DNA of 64,000 nt from Rufibacter sediminis (GCF_014269285.1 NZ_JACOAF010000004.1:150251-214250); one strand, 5' to 3'; shown: positions 53,432 through 62,333, counted from the stretch's first letter. Notes: generated from the letters alone by a model not told the origin. Numbers and translations are program-made.

Positions 53432-55705
53432 ATGCCAGAAAACCATTTCAAGACGATTGCGGGGGAGCTGCAAGTAAACCAGAAACAAGTAGAAGCCACT
53501 GTGGCCTTGCTGGACGAAGGAGCCACCGTGCCTTTCATTGCCCGGTACCGCAAAGAAGTGACCGGTAGTTTAGACGAAGTGGCCATTGCCGCCATCCGCG
53601 ACCGTGTGGAGCAACTCCGGGAACTGGACAAGCGCCGCGAGAGCATCCTGAAATCTTTGAAAGACCAGGAGAAACTGTCTCCCGAGCTGGAAGCCCAGGT
53701 GCTGGCCGCCGAGACCATGGCCGTACTGGAGGACATCTACCTGCCCTACAAACCCAAGCGCCGCACCAAAGCCACCATCGCCCGCGAGAAAGGCCTGGAG
53801 CCGCTGGCGCAAAAGCTGTTTGAACAAGCCAACATGGATATCACTTCTGAGGCCGCGGCATTTGTGAGTGAAGAAAAAGAAGTTAAATCCACGGACGAAG
53901 CCCTGGCTGGTGCCCGTGATATCATTGCCGAGTGGGTGAACGAAAACCCCGAAGCCCGCGCCAGCATCCGGAATCTATTCGAGAAAAAAGGCGTGTTCAA
54001 AGCGCGTGTGATTCCCGGCAAAGAGGAGGAAGGCCAGAAATACAAGGATTACTTTGAGTGGGACGAGCCCATTGAGAAAGCCCCCTCGCACCGCATCCTG
54101 GCCATGCGCCGCGGTGAGAAGGAGATGGTCCTGATGCTGGATGCCCAACCCGAGGAAGAAGCGGCATTAGCCATTCTGGAAGACCAGTTTGTGACCGGAA
54201 ACAACGCCGCCGCCGAGCAGGTGAAACTAGCCATCAAAGAAAGCTACAAGCGTCTGCTTCGCCTGAACATGGAAACTGAAGTGCGTCTTTCCTCCAAGAA
54301 ACGCGCCGACGAGGAAGCCATCCGAGTATTCGCCGATAACTTACGCCCCATGCTCTTATCTGCGCCGCTGGGCCAGAAACGCGTACTCGCCATTGACCCG
54401 GGCTTCAGAACCGGCTGTAAAGTGGTGGCCCTAGATGAGCAAGGCAAACTGCTGCACTACGAAGCCATTTTCCCGCACAATGGTGCCGGGCAGGCCACAA
54501 CGGCCGGGCATCAGGTCATGGCCATGTGCGCCAAATATAACATCGAAGCCATCGCCATTGGCAACGGAACCGCTTCGCGCGAAACTGAGACGTTCGTGCG
54601 CGGCCTGGGCTTGCCCAACACCATTGCCATTGTGATGGTGAACGAAAGCGGTGCCTCTATCTACTCGGCTTCAGATGTAGCCCGGGAGGAGTTCCCGGAC
54701 CAGGACATCACCGTGCGCGGAGCCGTTTCCATCGGTCGCCGTCTCATGGACCCGCTGGCCGAGTTAGTGAAACTGGACCCGAAATCTATTGGCGTGGGCC
54801 AGTACCAGCACGATGTGGACCAGAATGCCCTGAAACACAGCCTAGACGATGTGGTAATGAGCTGCGTGAACGCCGTGGGCGTAGAAGTAAACACCGCCAG
54901 CAAGCAGTTGCTAACCTACGTTTCTGGTTTAGGGCCGCAGTTGGCGCAGAACATCGTGGACTACCGCAACCAGAACGGACCGTTCAAAACCCGCAACGAA
55001 CTGCGCAAAGTAGCCCGTTTGGGTGATAAAGCCTTTGAACAAGCCGCTGGTTTCCTGCGCATCAGAGGCGGCAAACATCCGCTGGATGCCAGCGCCGTGC
55101 ACCCCGAGCGTTACGCGTTGGTGGAGCAGATGGCGAAGGATTTAGGCGCTACCGTGGAAGATCTGCTCAAGAACGCCGACCTCCGCAAGAAAATCGACCT
55201 GAAGAAATACGTGTCTGACACCGTTGGTCTGCCTACGCTGCAGGACATTTTAAGCGAGTTGGCCAAACCCGGTCGTGACCCCCGCGAAAGCTATGAGGTA
55301 TTCAGCTTCACCGAGGGCGTGAACGAAATCAAAGACCTGCGCCAGGGCATGAAACTGCCGGGCATCATCACCAACATCACCGCCTTCGGGGCGTTCGTAG
55401 ACATTGGGGTGCACCAGGATGGTCTGGTACACGTGAGCCATCTGTCTGACCGTTTCGTGAGCAATCCGCATGAAGTGGTGAAAGTAGGCCAGAAGGTGGA
55501 AGTGACCGTGCTGGAGGTAGAAGTAGGCCGAAAGCGCATCGCGCTTTCCATGAAAGGTGACCCGCAGGCCGCTACCGCCCGGCCTAGTCGCGGCAATGAC
55601 CGCAAGGCTGGAAGCAACGCAGGCGGCGGTAGCCGTCGGGAGGCACCGGTAGAGGAAGAAGACATGGCCACCAAACTGAACAAGTTGAAAAACATGTTCC
55701 GGTAA
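53432..55705 (+). CDS. tex: Tex-like RNA-binding transcription accessory protein
   Basis: 757 residues from ATG 53432 (MPENHFKTIAGELQV); the frame extends 23 codons further to a TTG that homologues do not use. Tex N-terminal helices contain VPFIARYRKEVTGSLDE. The YqgF-like domain starts VLAIDPGFRTGCKVVALD near residue 316, HhH repeats lie near 505-560 and the S1 RNA-binding domain near 640-710 (GIITNITAFGAFVDIGVHQDG in part). The C-terminus is basic and low complexity. It binds nucleic acid with a role in transcription and stress. A clean terminator follows. Confidence 0.96.
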   Translation: MPENHFKTIAGELQVNQKQVEATVALLDEGATVPFIARYRKEVTGSLDEVAIAAIRDRVEQLRELDKRRESILKSLKDQEKLSPELEAQVLAAETMAVLEDIYLPYKPKRRTKATIAREKGLEPLAQKLFEQANMDITSEAAAFVSEEKEVKSTDEALAGARDIIAEWVNENPEARASIRNLFEKKGVFKARVIPGKEEEGQKYKDYFEWDEPIEKAPSHRILAMRRGEKEMVLMLDAQPEEEAALAILEDQFVTGNNAAAEQVKLAIKESYKRLLRLNMETEVRLSSKKRADEEAIRVFADNLRPMLLSAPLGQKRVLAIDPGFRTGCKVVALDEQGKLLHYEAIFPHNGAGQATTAGHQVMAMCAKYNIEAIAIGNGTASRETETFVRGLGLPNTIAIVMVNESGASIYSASDVAREEFPDQDITVRGAVSIGRRLMDPLAELVKLDPKSIGVGQYQHDVDQNALKHSLDDVVMSCVNAVGVEVNTASKQLLTYVSGLGPQLAQNIVDYRNQNGPFKTRNELRKVARLGDKAFEQAAGFLRIRGGKHPLDASAVHPERYALVEQMAKDLGATVEDLLKNADLRKKIDLKKYVSDTVGLPTLQDILSELAKPGRDPRESYEVFSFTEGVNEIKDLRQGMKLPGIITNITAFGAFVDIGVHQDGLVHVSHLSDRFVSNPHEVVKVGQKVEVTVLEVEVGRKRIALSMKGDPQAATARPSRGNDRKAGSNAGGGSRREAPVEEEDMATKLNKLKNMFR

Positions 55706-55724
55706 ACCGTATCATTAGTGACAG

Positions 55725-55754
55725 AAAGGGCCAGAGAATTTCTCTGGCCCTTTT
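55725..55754 (+). terminator. intrinsic terminator after tex
   Basis: AAAGGGCCAGAGA pairs exactly with TCTCTGGCCCTTT around a 3-nt loop and ends in TTTT. Confidence 0.93.
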
Positions 55755-55801
55755 CGTTTCTGCCGGTTGGTTCGTAAAGGAAATAGCCGCCGGAAGCTTT
55801 T

Positions 55802-55841
55802 CCTGTTTTAAGCCTGTATTTCAGAAATGAGGCATAAAGCC
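55802..55841. repeat. GTTTTARGCC hairpin element, copy 24
   Basis: CCTGTTTTAAGCCTGTATTTC, given here in two parts CCTGTTTTAAGCC and TGTATTTC, followed by AGAAATGAGGCATAAAGCC. Confidence 0.6.
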
Positions 55842-55861
55842 CAGCGGGCCCAGAAAATTGC

Positions 55862-55898
55862 AAAAACGCCCTTTTCTGGAAAATGCCCGTAAAACGGG
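55862..55898. repeat. GTTTTARGCC hairpin element, copy 25
   Basis: AAAACGCCCTTTTCTGGAAA and ATGCCCGTAAAACGGG. It lies 20 bp from copy 24, the closest pair in the window. Confidence 0.55.
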
Positions 55899-56162
55899 AG
55901 AAAGAACGGGCTTTTGGATGTAAAAAGCAGACGCTGAGCCCTGGGTTTTAGAGCTTGCAGGGCAGATTGTTACAATTTCTGCCACCCGATGGCAAAAAGT
56001 ACAAGTCAGTTTGTTAGCGGAGTGCAATTGATTTGTTACTTCACTCCAAAACCTCATCGCCGGAAAGGAAGTTTATACCATGATGGGAGAAGCTATCTTG
56101 TGCAGGACTGAACCGTTCTGATGCGAGGCTGTCATAGAGACGCGTTCTTACAACCGAAAACC

Positions 56163-56591
56163 ATGGAGACTGAATCTTACTTACAACTGGAAACCGATCG
56201 GCTTCACCAGCTTCTGGTGTTGCATTGGCAAGGTTTTGTGCCCAGTGAAGTCTACCGCGAAGGTTTGCTGGAAGGAATTCAGATCTCCCGCAGAGAAGGG
56301 CTGCACAACTGGATCATGGACATGAAGCAGATGAAAGTGATCCGGCAAGCCGATCAGGAATGGACGCTGGCTACTTGGTTTCCGCAGTTCCAGCTGCTGG
56401 GCGTGAACCGGTTGGCCTTCATCGTGTCAGATGACATCTTCAACCAGATGGCCGTCAGCAGCATGGTGGCCACCCTGCGGCCCCAGTTTCGGGCCGAGGT
56501 GGAATACTTCCAGGAATTGGCCTCGGCCATCCGGTGGGCGCAGGAAAACAACGGCGGCTTTAGTACTTTTGGCCGGTTATCCGTAAAATAG
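56163..56591 (+). CDS. conserved hypothetical protein, STAS/SpoIIAA-like outline
   Basis: 142 residues from ATG 56163 (METESYLQLETDRLHQLL). The alternating strand-helix pattern with LVLHWQGFVPSEVYREGLLE and a central NWIMDMKQMKVI resembles the SpoIIAA-like/STAS-like domain set common in Bacteroidota, but this is a visual impression. The last codons and stop coincide with a partial hairpin repeat. Two further small genes and then a two-component system follow on the same strand. Confidence 0.65.
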   Translation: METESYLQLETDRLHQLLVLHWQGFVPSEVYREGLLEGIQISRREGLHNWIMDMKQMKVIRQADQEWTLATWFPQFQLLGVNRLAFIVSDDIFNQMAVSSMVATLRPQFRAEVEYFQELASAIRWAQENNGGFSTFGRLSVK

Positions 56592-56601
56592 CCCCAAAAC
56601 G
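56571..56601. repeat. GTTTTARGCC hairpin element, copy 26 (partial)
   Basis: GGCCGGTTATCCGTAAAATA and GCCCCAAAACG. It contains the stop of the 142-residue protein. Confidence 0.45.
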
Positions 56602-56615
56602 AAAGTCTCCTCTGC

Positions 56616-56807
56616 ATGAACATCAAGAAAAAAGTAAACGTAGTCCTTCCGCTGGAAGGTGGCCGCTTTGTGGCCCTGGGCGTATTTGTGAAAGCCGCCG
56701 AGCAGGCGAAGTGGTCAGACCAGGAAATCCAGTCGGTGATAGACGAGGTGGTGGAGGCCGAGGAGGCCGACGCGCTGCCCATCCTGCAATCGTATACGAC
56801 CGCCTAA
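56616..56807 (+). CDS. small conserved hypothetical protein
   Basis: 63 residues, [20 protein letters not shown] at the start, then an acidic helix ([20 protein letters not shown]). Not recognised. It starts 24 bp after the previous gene and ends 14 bp before the next, so the three small genes are probably one transcript. Confidence 0.6.
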   Translation: MNIKKKVNVVLPLEGGRFVALGVFVKAAEQAKWSDQEIQSVIDEVVEAEEADALPILQSYTTA

Positions 56808-56821
56808 CTTCTCTGTCAACC

Positions 56822-57082
56822 ATGCCGCTCAGCCCCAAACTGGAAGCCAAACTCAGCAAAACCTACGCGCCCGACAGCCGCGTGGACGATGTGTTCGCGG
56901 GCAATGACCTCACATTTATCACTGATCAGCAGGGGCGGGCCGTCACCCTGTTCATCGGGAAACGCCGGCCAGACGGCAGCATCAGCGGTGAGCGCTACGT
57001 GCGCCGCCTTAAGTTTGAGGCCGATGGCGTGACGCTGAAAGCCAGCCACTGGGAAAACAAAGGCAAAGTCTCCCGTTTCTAG
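56822..57082 (+). CDS. small conserved hypothetical protein
   Basis: 86 residues from ATG 56822 (MPLSPKLEAKLSKTYAPDSR). Strand-rich: NDLTFITDQQGRAVTLFIG, a GERYVRRLKF strand and a final HWENKGKVSRF. The longer frame opening at a GTG at 56711 overlaps the previous gene and was rejected. Function unknown. A degenerate hairpin repeat follows directly. Confidence 0.6.
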   Translation: MPLSPKLEAKLSKTYAPDSRVDDVFAGNDLTFITDQQGRAVTLFIGKRRPDGSISGERYVRRLKFEADGVTLKASHWENKGKVSRF

Positions 57083-57117
57083 TTTGGGGCCAGTTTCCGG
57101 AAAAGGGGCGTAAAGCG
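57083..57117. repeat. GTTTTARGCC hairpin element, copy 27 (degenerate)
   Basis: GTTTGGGGCCAGTTTCCGG, then AAAAGGGGCGTAAAGCG, immediately after the preceding stop codon. Confidence 0.5.
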
Positions 57118-57206
57118 CTCCCTTGTGTCCGGCGCGGGCCTCTTCCCGCAGACATTCCCAACTCTTTCCAGATTTACCGCCGTACTTGCGGGTAAATCCC
57201 ACGGCT

Positions 57207-57884
57207 ATGAAAATACTGGTGATAGAAGACGAACCCGAAATGCAGGAAACCCTGGTGCGCTCCCTTCAGCAGGAGCAGTACCTGGTGGAAACCGCCTGTG
57301 ACTATGAAAGCGCCCTGGAGAAAGTGGGCCTGTACGCCTATGACTGCATTCTGCTGGACATCAACCTGCCCGGCGGCAGCGGCCTGGAGATCCTGGAGGA
57401 ACTCAAGAAACAGCAGAAAACCGAGGGCGTGATCATTGTCTCGGCCCGTAACTCCGTGGATGACAAGATCCAGGGCCTGGAGCTGGGCGCCGATGATTAC
57501 CTGCCCAAGCCGTTCCACATGGCCGAGCTGCACGCCCGCGTGAAATCTGTGCTGCGCCGCCGCAAGTTTGAGGGCCAGCATCTCCACCAGCTCCAGAACG
57601 TGCAGATTGACCCAGACAAGCACCAGGTGTGGGTGGCCGGCCAGGAGCTGGTGCTCAACCGCAAGGAGTTTGACATTCTGCTGTACCTGGTCACGAACAA
57701 AGACCGGCTGGTGAGCAAAACCGCGCTGGCCGAGCACGTTTGGGGCGACTACATTGACCAAGCTGATAATTACGAGTTCATCTACTCCCAGATCAAGAAC
57801 CTCCGGAAGAAACTCAAAGACCACGCTGCCGAGCTGGAGATTCAGGCCATTTACGGCATCGGGTACAAACTGGTCACGGCATGA
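57207..57884 (+). CDS. OmpR/PhoB-family response regulator
   Basis: 225 residues from ATG 57207; the GTG-initiated longer frame was rejected because receivers start MKILVIEDE. The receiver has acidic pocket IEDEPEM, phospho-acceptor Asp51 in CILLDINLPGGSG and Lys in LPKPFH. The winged-helix effector begins near residue 130, with KEFDILLYLVTNKDRLVSK and a final YGIGYKLV. The histidine kinase gene overlaps by 4 bp (ATGA). The target genes are unknown. Confidence 0.94.
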   Translation: MKILVIEDEPEMQETLVRSLQQEQYLVETACDYESALEKVGLYAYDCILLDINLPGGSGLEILEELKKQQKTEGVIIVSARNSVDDKIQGLELGADDYLPKPFHMAELHARVKSVLRRRKFEGQHLHQLQNVQIDPDKHQVWVAGQELVLNRKEFDILLYLVTNKDRLVSKTALAEHVWGDYIDQADNYEFIYSQIKNLRKKLKDHAAELEIQAIYGIGYKLVTA

Positions 57885-59143
57885 AGCTGCTCAACTACGC
57901 CACCTCGTACTTTGCGGCGCTGCTGCTGGTGGTGATCTCGGGGTGGGCCGCGCTTTTCTACATCAACATGCTGGACGAAATCTATGACAGCATAGATGAC
58001 GGCCTGGAGAACCAGAAACTGCTGGTCATCCAGAAAGCTGCCCAAGACAGCACAGTCCTCGCCCAGGCGGAGTTTGAGGAAGGCTACTACAAAATACATG
58101 AAGTGTCTCTGGCCTGGGCCCGCGGCAAGAAAGACCTCTACCAGGATACGCTCATGTACATGCAGAACGAAAAGGATTTTGAGCCCGTTCGGCTGCTGAC
58201 CACCGTTTTCAGGCACAACGGCAGGTACTATGAAATGCGTCTGATCACCTCCATGGTAGAGGAAGACGATCTTATTGAAGACCTGCTGTACTCGTTGCTC
58301 TGGTTATACCTGGGGCTTATCGCCAGTATTCTGGTGCTCAACAACCTGCTCCTGAAACGCATCTGGAAGCCCTTCTACCACATTCTGCGGCGCCTGCAAC
58401 ATTTCAAACTGGAAGAAGCCAAAACGGTGCCGGTGCAAAAAACCAACATCGCCGAGTTCCAGCTCTTGAACCAGACCGTGGAAAAGCTGCTGCAGCAGAA
58501 CGTGGCTGCGTACCAGAACCAGAAAGCCTTGATTGAAAACGCCTCGCATGAGTTGCAAACGCCCCTGGCCATCAGTTTGAATAAACTGGAACTGCTCGCC
58601 GAGAGTCAACCCCTGCAGGAAGAGCAACTGATGCAGATTGGCGCGGTGATGGAAAACCTGGAACGCCTCACCCGCCTGAACAAATCTCTGTTGTTGCTCT
58701 CCAAGATCGAGAACCGGCAGTTTACCCAGGCCGAAGCAGTCTCGCTCCCCAACCTGGTGCAGAAGACCCTGGCTGATTTTGAGGACCAGCTGAAATATAA
58801 GGCCGTCTCGGTGGAGGTGGAGGCAACGGAAGAGGTATCTCTGCAAATGAACCCAGATCTGGCCGCCATGCTGGTGATGAACCTGCTCAAGAATGCCCTG
58901 GTGCATAATGTGAAAGGCGGCTTCCTGCGCATCCGGCTTTCCAGAGAAGCTTTAGTTGTAGAGAACGCCGGCAAAGAAGAGCCGCTGGAAGAAACCAAGG
59001 TATTTGCCCGTTTCTACAAAGACGCCTCCTCCCAAGCTTCCACCGGCCTGGGACTGTCCATCGTGAAAGCCATCTGTGACCTGTACGGCTTCCAGGTGAC
59101 GTACCGTTATCAGCAGGGACATACGTTTATCGTCGCCTTCTAA
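57881..59143 (+). CDS. sensor histidine kinase
   Basis: 420 residues. Two membrane helices (about 8-28 and 138-160) bracket an extracytoplasmic sensor domain of about 110 residues. A HAMP-like link leads to the phospho-acceptor His223 in ENASHELQTPLAI. The ATPase domain has N box LVMNLLKNALVHN, a shortened G1 region VVENAGKEEPLEE without the usual DxG, and G2 STGLGLSIVKAI. It is translationally coupled to its regulator. The ligand is unknown. Confidence 0.93.
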   Translation: MKLLNYATSYFAALLLVVISGWAALFYINMLDEIYDSIDDGLENQKLLVIQKAAQDSTVLAQAEFEEGYYKIHEVSLAWARGKKDLYQDTLMYMQNEKDFEPVRLLTTVFRHNGRYYEMRLITSMVEEDDLIEDLLYSLLWLYLGLIASILVLNNLLLKRIWKPFYHILRRLQHFKLEEAKTVPVQKTNIAEFQLLNQTVEKLLQQNVAAYQNQKALIENASHELQTPLAISLNKLELLAESQPLQEEQLMQIGAVMENLERLTRLNKSLLLLSKIENRQFTQAEAVSLPNLVQKTLADFEDQLKYKAVSVEVEATEEVSLQMNPDLAAMLVMNLLKNALVHNVKGGFLRIRLSREALVVENAGKEEPLEETKVFARFYKDASSQASTGLGLSIVKAICDLYGFQVTYRYQQGHTFIVAF

Positions 59144-59159
59144 CCAGGGATTTCGCTCC

Positions 59160-59197
59160 CGTTTTAGGCCAATTTTTGGAAAATCAAGCCTAAAACG
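59160..59197. repeat. GTTTTARGCC hairpin element, copy 28
   Basis: CGTTTTAGGCCAATTTTTGG and AAAATCAAGCCTAAAACG, nearly perfect, 16 bp after the kinase stop. Confidence 0.88.
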
Positions 59198-59355
59198 CTG
59201 GCCGTAAATTAGTGGCAGAAACCTGCTCCTCACCTCCGGAACAGCGCTCTAATAAACTTTAATTTTTTTTTTCACCTCCTGTAAGATTCCCAATTCTTTC
59301 CTGTTTCGGGTTAGACCTTTGGCTTAAATAATTTGATAAGCTAAACTTTTGACCT

Positions 59356-59796
59356 ATGAAAACGATCTTTTTAGCCATGCTCGCCTCGTCGGGCACGTTG
59401 TGGGGCTGCAGCCAGCAACTCACCGGCACGCACCTCCCCTCGTTGGTACAGAACGCCCTGCAGGTGAAATTCCCGGCCGCCCAGAACATAGAATGGGAGA
59501 AAGAAGGTAATCTCTACGAGGCGGAGTTTACCGTTAATCTGGTAGAACATACCGCGCTGGTAGATGCCACAGGTAAGGTAATGAGCTACAAGCAGGACAT
59601 CACCTCGGCCCAACTTCCCGAAACGGTGACGGTGGCCTTGAAGCGCGACTACCAGGCGTTTCAGATGGATGAACTGGAGAAAGTGGAGAAAGACGGCCAG
59701 GTGGTGTACCAGGTAGAACTGGAGAACGCCAACGAAGAGGTGAAGAAGGTGTACGCCCCTGACGGAACCCAAGCCAACGTGATCTTCTGGGACTAA
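59356..59796 (+). CDS. PepSY-like lipoprotein
   Basis: 146 residues. A lipoprotein signal with box TLWGCSQQ is followed by the PepSY-like repeat pattern: FPAAQNIEWEKEGNLYEAEF in part, ATGKVMSYKQDI, then LPETVTVALKRDY and a second copy with VVYQVELEN. The family (PF11396-like) is periplasmic and thought to bind proteins or act as an inhibitor-like module; the partner is unknown. It sits next to a two-component system, a frequent neighbourhood in this phylum. Confidence 0.8.
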   Translation: MKTIFLAMLASSGTLWGCSQQLTGTHLPSLVQNALQVKFPAAQNIEWEKEGNLYEAEFTVNLVEHTALVDATGKVMSYKQDITSAQLPETVTVALKRDYQAFQMDELEKVEKDGQVVYQVELENANEEVKKVYAPDGTQANVIFWD

Positions 59797-59851
59797 GTAT
59801 CGTACTAGAAACTCGTTCAATTCTGCTCCCCCGGAAAAGAATTGTAGCGGC

Positions 59852-59889
59852 GGATTAAGGGCTGTTTTCCTGAAAACAGCCCCAAAACG
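59852..59889. repeat. GTTTTARGCC hairpin element, copy 29
   Basis: GGGCTGTTTTC pairs exactly with GAAAACAGCCC across a 2-nt centre; the outer arms GGATTAAG/CAAAACGC are weaker. Confidence 0.85.
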
Positions 59890-59954
59890 CTTTAAGAGAA
59901 AAATACGGAGCCAGCGGCTTCTTGCCACAAACACAACATCTAAAGAACGATCAT

Positions 59955-60851
59955 ATGAAACGCATTCAAATTTTATGTCTGAGCCTGCTGCTGTCCCTGA
60001 CCGCGCTGGCCTGCGAGAATAACAAAGCCATGGGTTTTGCGGACGATAAACCCAAAAAAGGCAAAAAGAAGAAAACCGTAGAACCGGCCTCGGCCGCGGT
60101 GCAGATAAACCAGAAATGGGAAGTGCCGGCCATCTTGCGGGAAGTGTCCGGGATTGCCTTTCTGGGCGACGGGCGGTTCGCCTGCGTGCAGGACGAAGCC
60201 GGCGTGATCTTCGTGTATAACACCAAAACCAACCAGATTGAGAAGCAGGTGACGTTTGGCGCGGCCGGCGACTACGAGGGCATCGCGTTGGTGGGCAGCA
60301 CCGCCTACGTGGTGCGCAGCGACGGCCACTTGTTTGAAGTAGGCAACTGGCAGACGGCGGCCCCCGCCATCAAAGAATATTCTACCCCGCTCACCGAGGC
60401 GCACAACGTAGAATGCCTCACCTATGACGCCAAACAGAACCGCCTGTTGCTGGCCATCAAAGGCGAGGAGCCCGGCAGCCCCGAGTTTAAAGGCGTGTAT
60501 GCGTTTGACCTGAGCGCCAAAACTTTATCGGCGCAGCCGATCTTCAAACTAAACCTGAAAGACCCGAAACTGCCGCAGGGCACCGCCAAAAGCCTGAGCA
60601 AGACGTGGCAACCCTCTGAGATTGCGCTGCACCCGGTAACCGGAGATATTTACCTCACCGAGGCCTCCAACCCGCAGCTGTTCATCCTGAACGCAAACGG
60701 CAGCATCAAAGAGCGGCTCAAGCTCAGCGACGCTGATTTCTACAAACCAGAAGGCATCGCGTTCAGTCCGTCAGGCGAGTTGTTCATCTCCAACGAAGGG
60801 AAAAAAGATCCTGCCAACATCTTGCTGGTGAATCTTTCGCAAACAAGATAA
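59955..60851 (+). CDS. SdiA-regulated-type lipoprotein (beta-propeller)
   Basis: 298 residues from ATG 59955. Lipobox LTALACENN. A short Lys-rich linker (KPKKGKKKKTVEP) leads into WEVPAILREVSGIAFLGDGR, then GDYEGIALVGSTAYVVRSDG, EIALHPVTGDIYLTEASNP and FYKPEGIAFSPSGELFISNEG. These are the propeller blades of the SdiA-regulated family (PF06977), with unknown, possibly esterase-like or binding function. The outer envelope is its likely location. Confidence 0.8.
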   Translation: MKRIQILCLSLLLSLTALACENNKAMGFADDKPKKGKKKKTVEPASAAVQINQKWEVPAILREVSGIAFLGDGRFACVQDEAGVIFVYNTKTNQIEKQVTFGAAGDYEGIALVGSTAYVVRSDGHLFEVGNWQTAAPAIKEYSTPLTEAHNVECLTYDAKQNRLLLAIKGEEPGSPEFKGVYAFDLSAKTLSAQPIFKLNLKDPKLPQGTAKSLSKTWQPSEIALHPVTGDIYLTEASNPQLFILNANGSIKERLKLSDADFYKPEGIAFSPSGELFISNEGKKDPANILLVNLSQTR

Positions 60852-60887
60852 CCCAAACGCTGTTCTACTCAATCAAACCCTGGTGTT

Positions 60888-61847
60888 ATGATTCTAGATA
60901 GAAATTTAAAGTGGGAGGTCATCGTCTTCTATACCTGGAAAAGCATGCTGTATTACCTGCTGCTTTCGGTGGCGGTGTACCTGATCCACGGCTATTATGA
61001 GGTGGTGCAGCTGCACTTGCCCTTTAGTACGCTTACCGCTTTAAGTACCGCCCTGGCTATTTTCCTGGGTTTCAAGAACAGCAACGCCTATGACCGGTGG
61101 TGGGAAGCCCGGCAGATCTGGGGGCAGCTGGTGAACAGCAGCCGCGCCTGGGGCCGCCAGGTGACCACCATGATCATTCCCACGGATGAGCAGGAGGCCG
61201 AGCTGGTGAAGAAGCTGCAGCACCGCATGGTGTACCGGCATCTGGCGTTTGTGCACGGTTTGCGGGTTTTCCTCAGAAAGCCCAAGCCCTACAACGGCAC
61301 CAAGCAGGAGGAGATTGTGGAGGAGACCAACGAGTACTCAGACACCGTCGCTTTTCTCTCAGAGGAAGAGTACAAGGCGTTCTGGCACAAAAACAACCCG
61401 CCCAACTACCTGATCAACCTGCAGGGAGATGACCTGCGCCGGGCGTATGAGCGCGGCTGGCTCTCAGACTACCGGTTTGTGCAGCTGGAACAGACGCTGG
61501 TGGCGTTCAACGACATCCAGGGCAAAAGCGAGCGGATCAAGAACACGCCCTTCCCACGGCAGTACAGTTTCTTCTCGCGGGTTTTCGTGTTCATCCACGC
61601 GTCTTTGTTGCCGTTTGTGTTCGTGGACGAGATCGGCTGGGCCAGTATTCCGGTGTCGGTGATTGTCTCTTTTGTGTTCCTGTGCCTGGATCTGGTGGGC
61701 GAACGCATGGAAGATCCGTTTGAGAACCGCCTGGAAGACGTGCCGCTTACCCAGCTTTCCCTGGCCATTGAAACCAACCTGAAAGAGCACTGGGGCGACA
61801 ATAATTTCCCGGTGTCCAAAAACCACAAGCAGGGCATCATGTTATAG
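60888..61847 (+). CDS. bestrophin family ion channel
   Basis: 319 residues with four membrane helices (pairs at about 18-60 and 225-265). The bestrophin pattern is clear: FLGFKNSNAYDRWWEARQIW near residue 60, SRAWGRQV, and later PLPF-like ASLLPFVFVDEIGW and GERMEDPFENRLEDVPLT near residue 270. Prokaryotic homologues form pentameric cation or anion channels. Its stop lies 26 bp before a strong bidirectional hairpin. Confidence 0.9.
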   Translation: MILDRNLKWEVIVFYTWKSMLYYLLLSVAVYLIHGYYEVVQLHLPFSTLTALSTALAIFLGFKNSNAYDRWWEARQIWGQLVNSSRAWGRQVTTMIIPTDEQEAELVKKLQHRMVYRHLAFVHGLRVFLRKPKPYNGTKQEEIVEETNEYSDTVAFLSEEEYKAFWHKNNPPNYLINLQGDDLRRAYERGWLSDYRFVQLEQTLVAFNDIQGKSERIKNTPFPRQYSFFSRVFVFIHASLLPFVFVDEIGWASIPVSVIVSFVFLCLDLVGERMEDPFENRLEDVPLTQLSLAIETNLKEHWGDNNFPVSKNHKQGIML

Positions 61848-61872
61848 CGGGCGCTCCCGCTACCATTTCCCG

Positions 61873-61946
61873 GCAAAACAGCAGTTCCCCGGTTTTAAGC
61901 ACGTTTTCTCGAAACGTGCCTTAAACCGGGGAACTGCTGTTTTTGC
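61873..61946. terminator. long bidirectional hairpin with family core, copy 30
   Basis: The arms from CAGCAGTTCCCCGG through TTTTAAGCACGTTTTC pair with GAAACGTGCCTTAAACCGG and GGAACTGCTG almost without error; the total length is 74 bp. The outer part is unique to this copy, the inner part is the family core. It lies between two convergent genes and ends in GTTTTTGC, so it can terminate both. Confidence 0.85.
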
Positions 61947-61952
61947 TTCAGC

Positions 61953-62333
61953 TCAGTACCGCGGCTCGGTCCGGTGAACGGTGGCCGGGGTCATTTTGGT
62001 GAGAATCGCTTGCCCCGTGATCAGGAGGCCCACAATAAAATGCGGCTCCCAGATGTAGTCGTGGAAAAAGAACAGCCACGGCGACAGCGCCAGCAACAAG
62101 CCAATGGCCAGATCGCTCATGATGTGCGCCGGCATGGGAATCATTTTCACGGCCCCGGTTTCATTGCGGGTCAGGAGCGCCTGAATCAGGATGATCATCC
62201 CCGCCCCAATGTGGATGAAGCTCTCAATGCCGCCCCGGTAAAAGCCTAAGAGCCAGGGTGCTGCTATCAGGAGAACAGCGATAAGGTAGTCCATGATGCC
62301 ATGGATACTGGTTGGAATAATGCGCATAACCAC
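61953..62333 (-). CDS. SPW-repeat membrane protein
   Basis: 126 residues, four membrane segments in two similar halves. Each half carries an SPW-like motif: IAAPWLLGFYRG near residue 25 and ALSPWLFFFHDY near residue 85. The family (PF03779) is widespread, of unknown function. A second in-frame Met two codons later is an equally good start. Confidence 0.85.
   Translation of the reverse strand: MVMRIIPTSIHGIMDYLIAVLLIAAPWLLGFYRGGIESFIHIGAGMIILIQALLTRNETGAVKMIPMPAHIMSDLAIGLLLALSPWLFFFHDYIWEPHFIVGLLITGQAILTKMTPATVHRTEPRY

Larger units (their letters stand above)
55706..56162. other. intergenic region with terminator and two hairpin elements
   Basis: 457 bp without a gene. A terminator and two hairpin-family copies occupy the first 190 bp; the rest (55900-56160) holds nothing I can assign. 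Confidence 0.7.
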
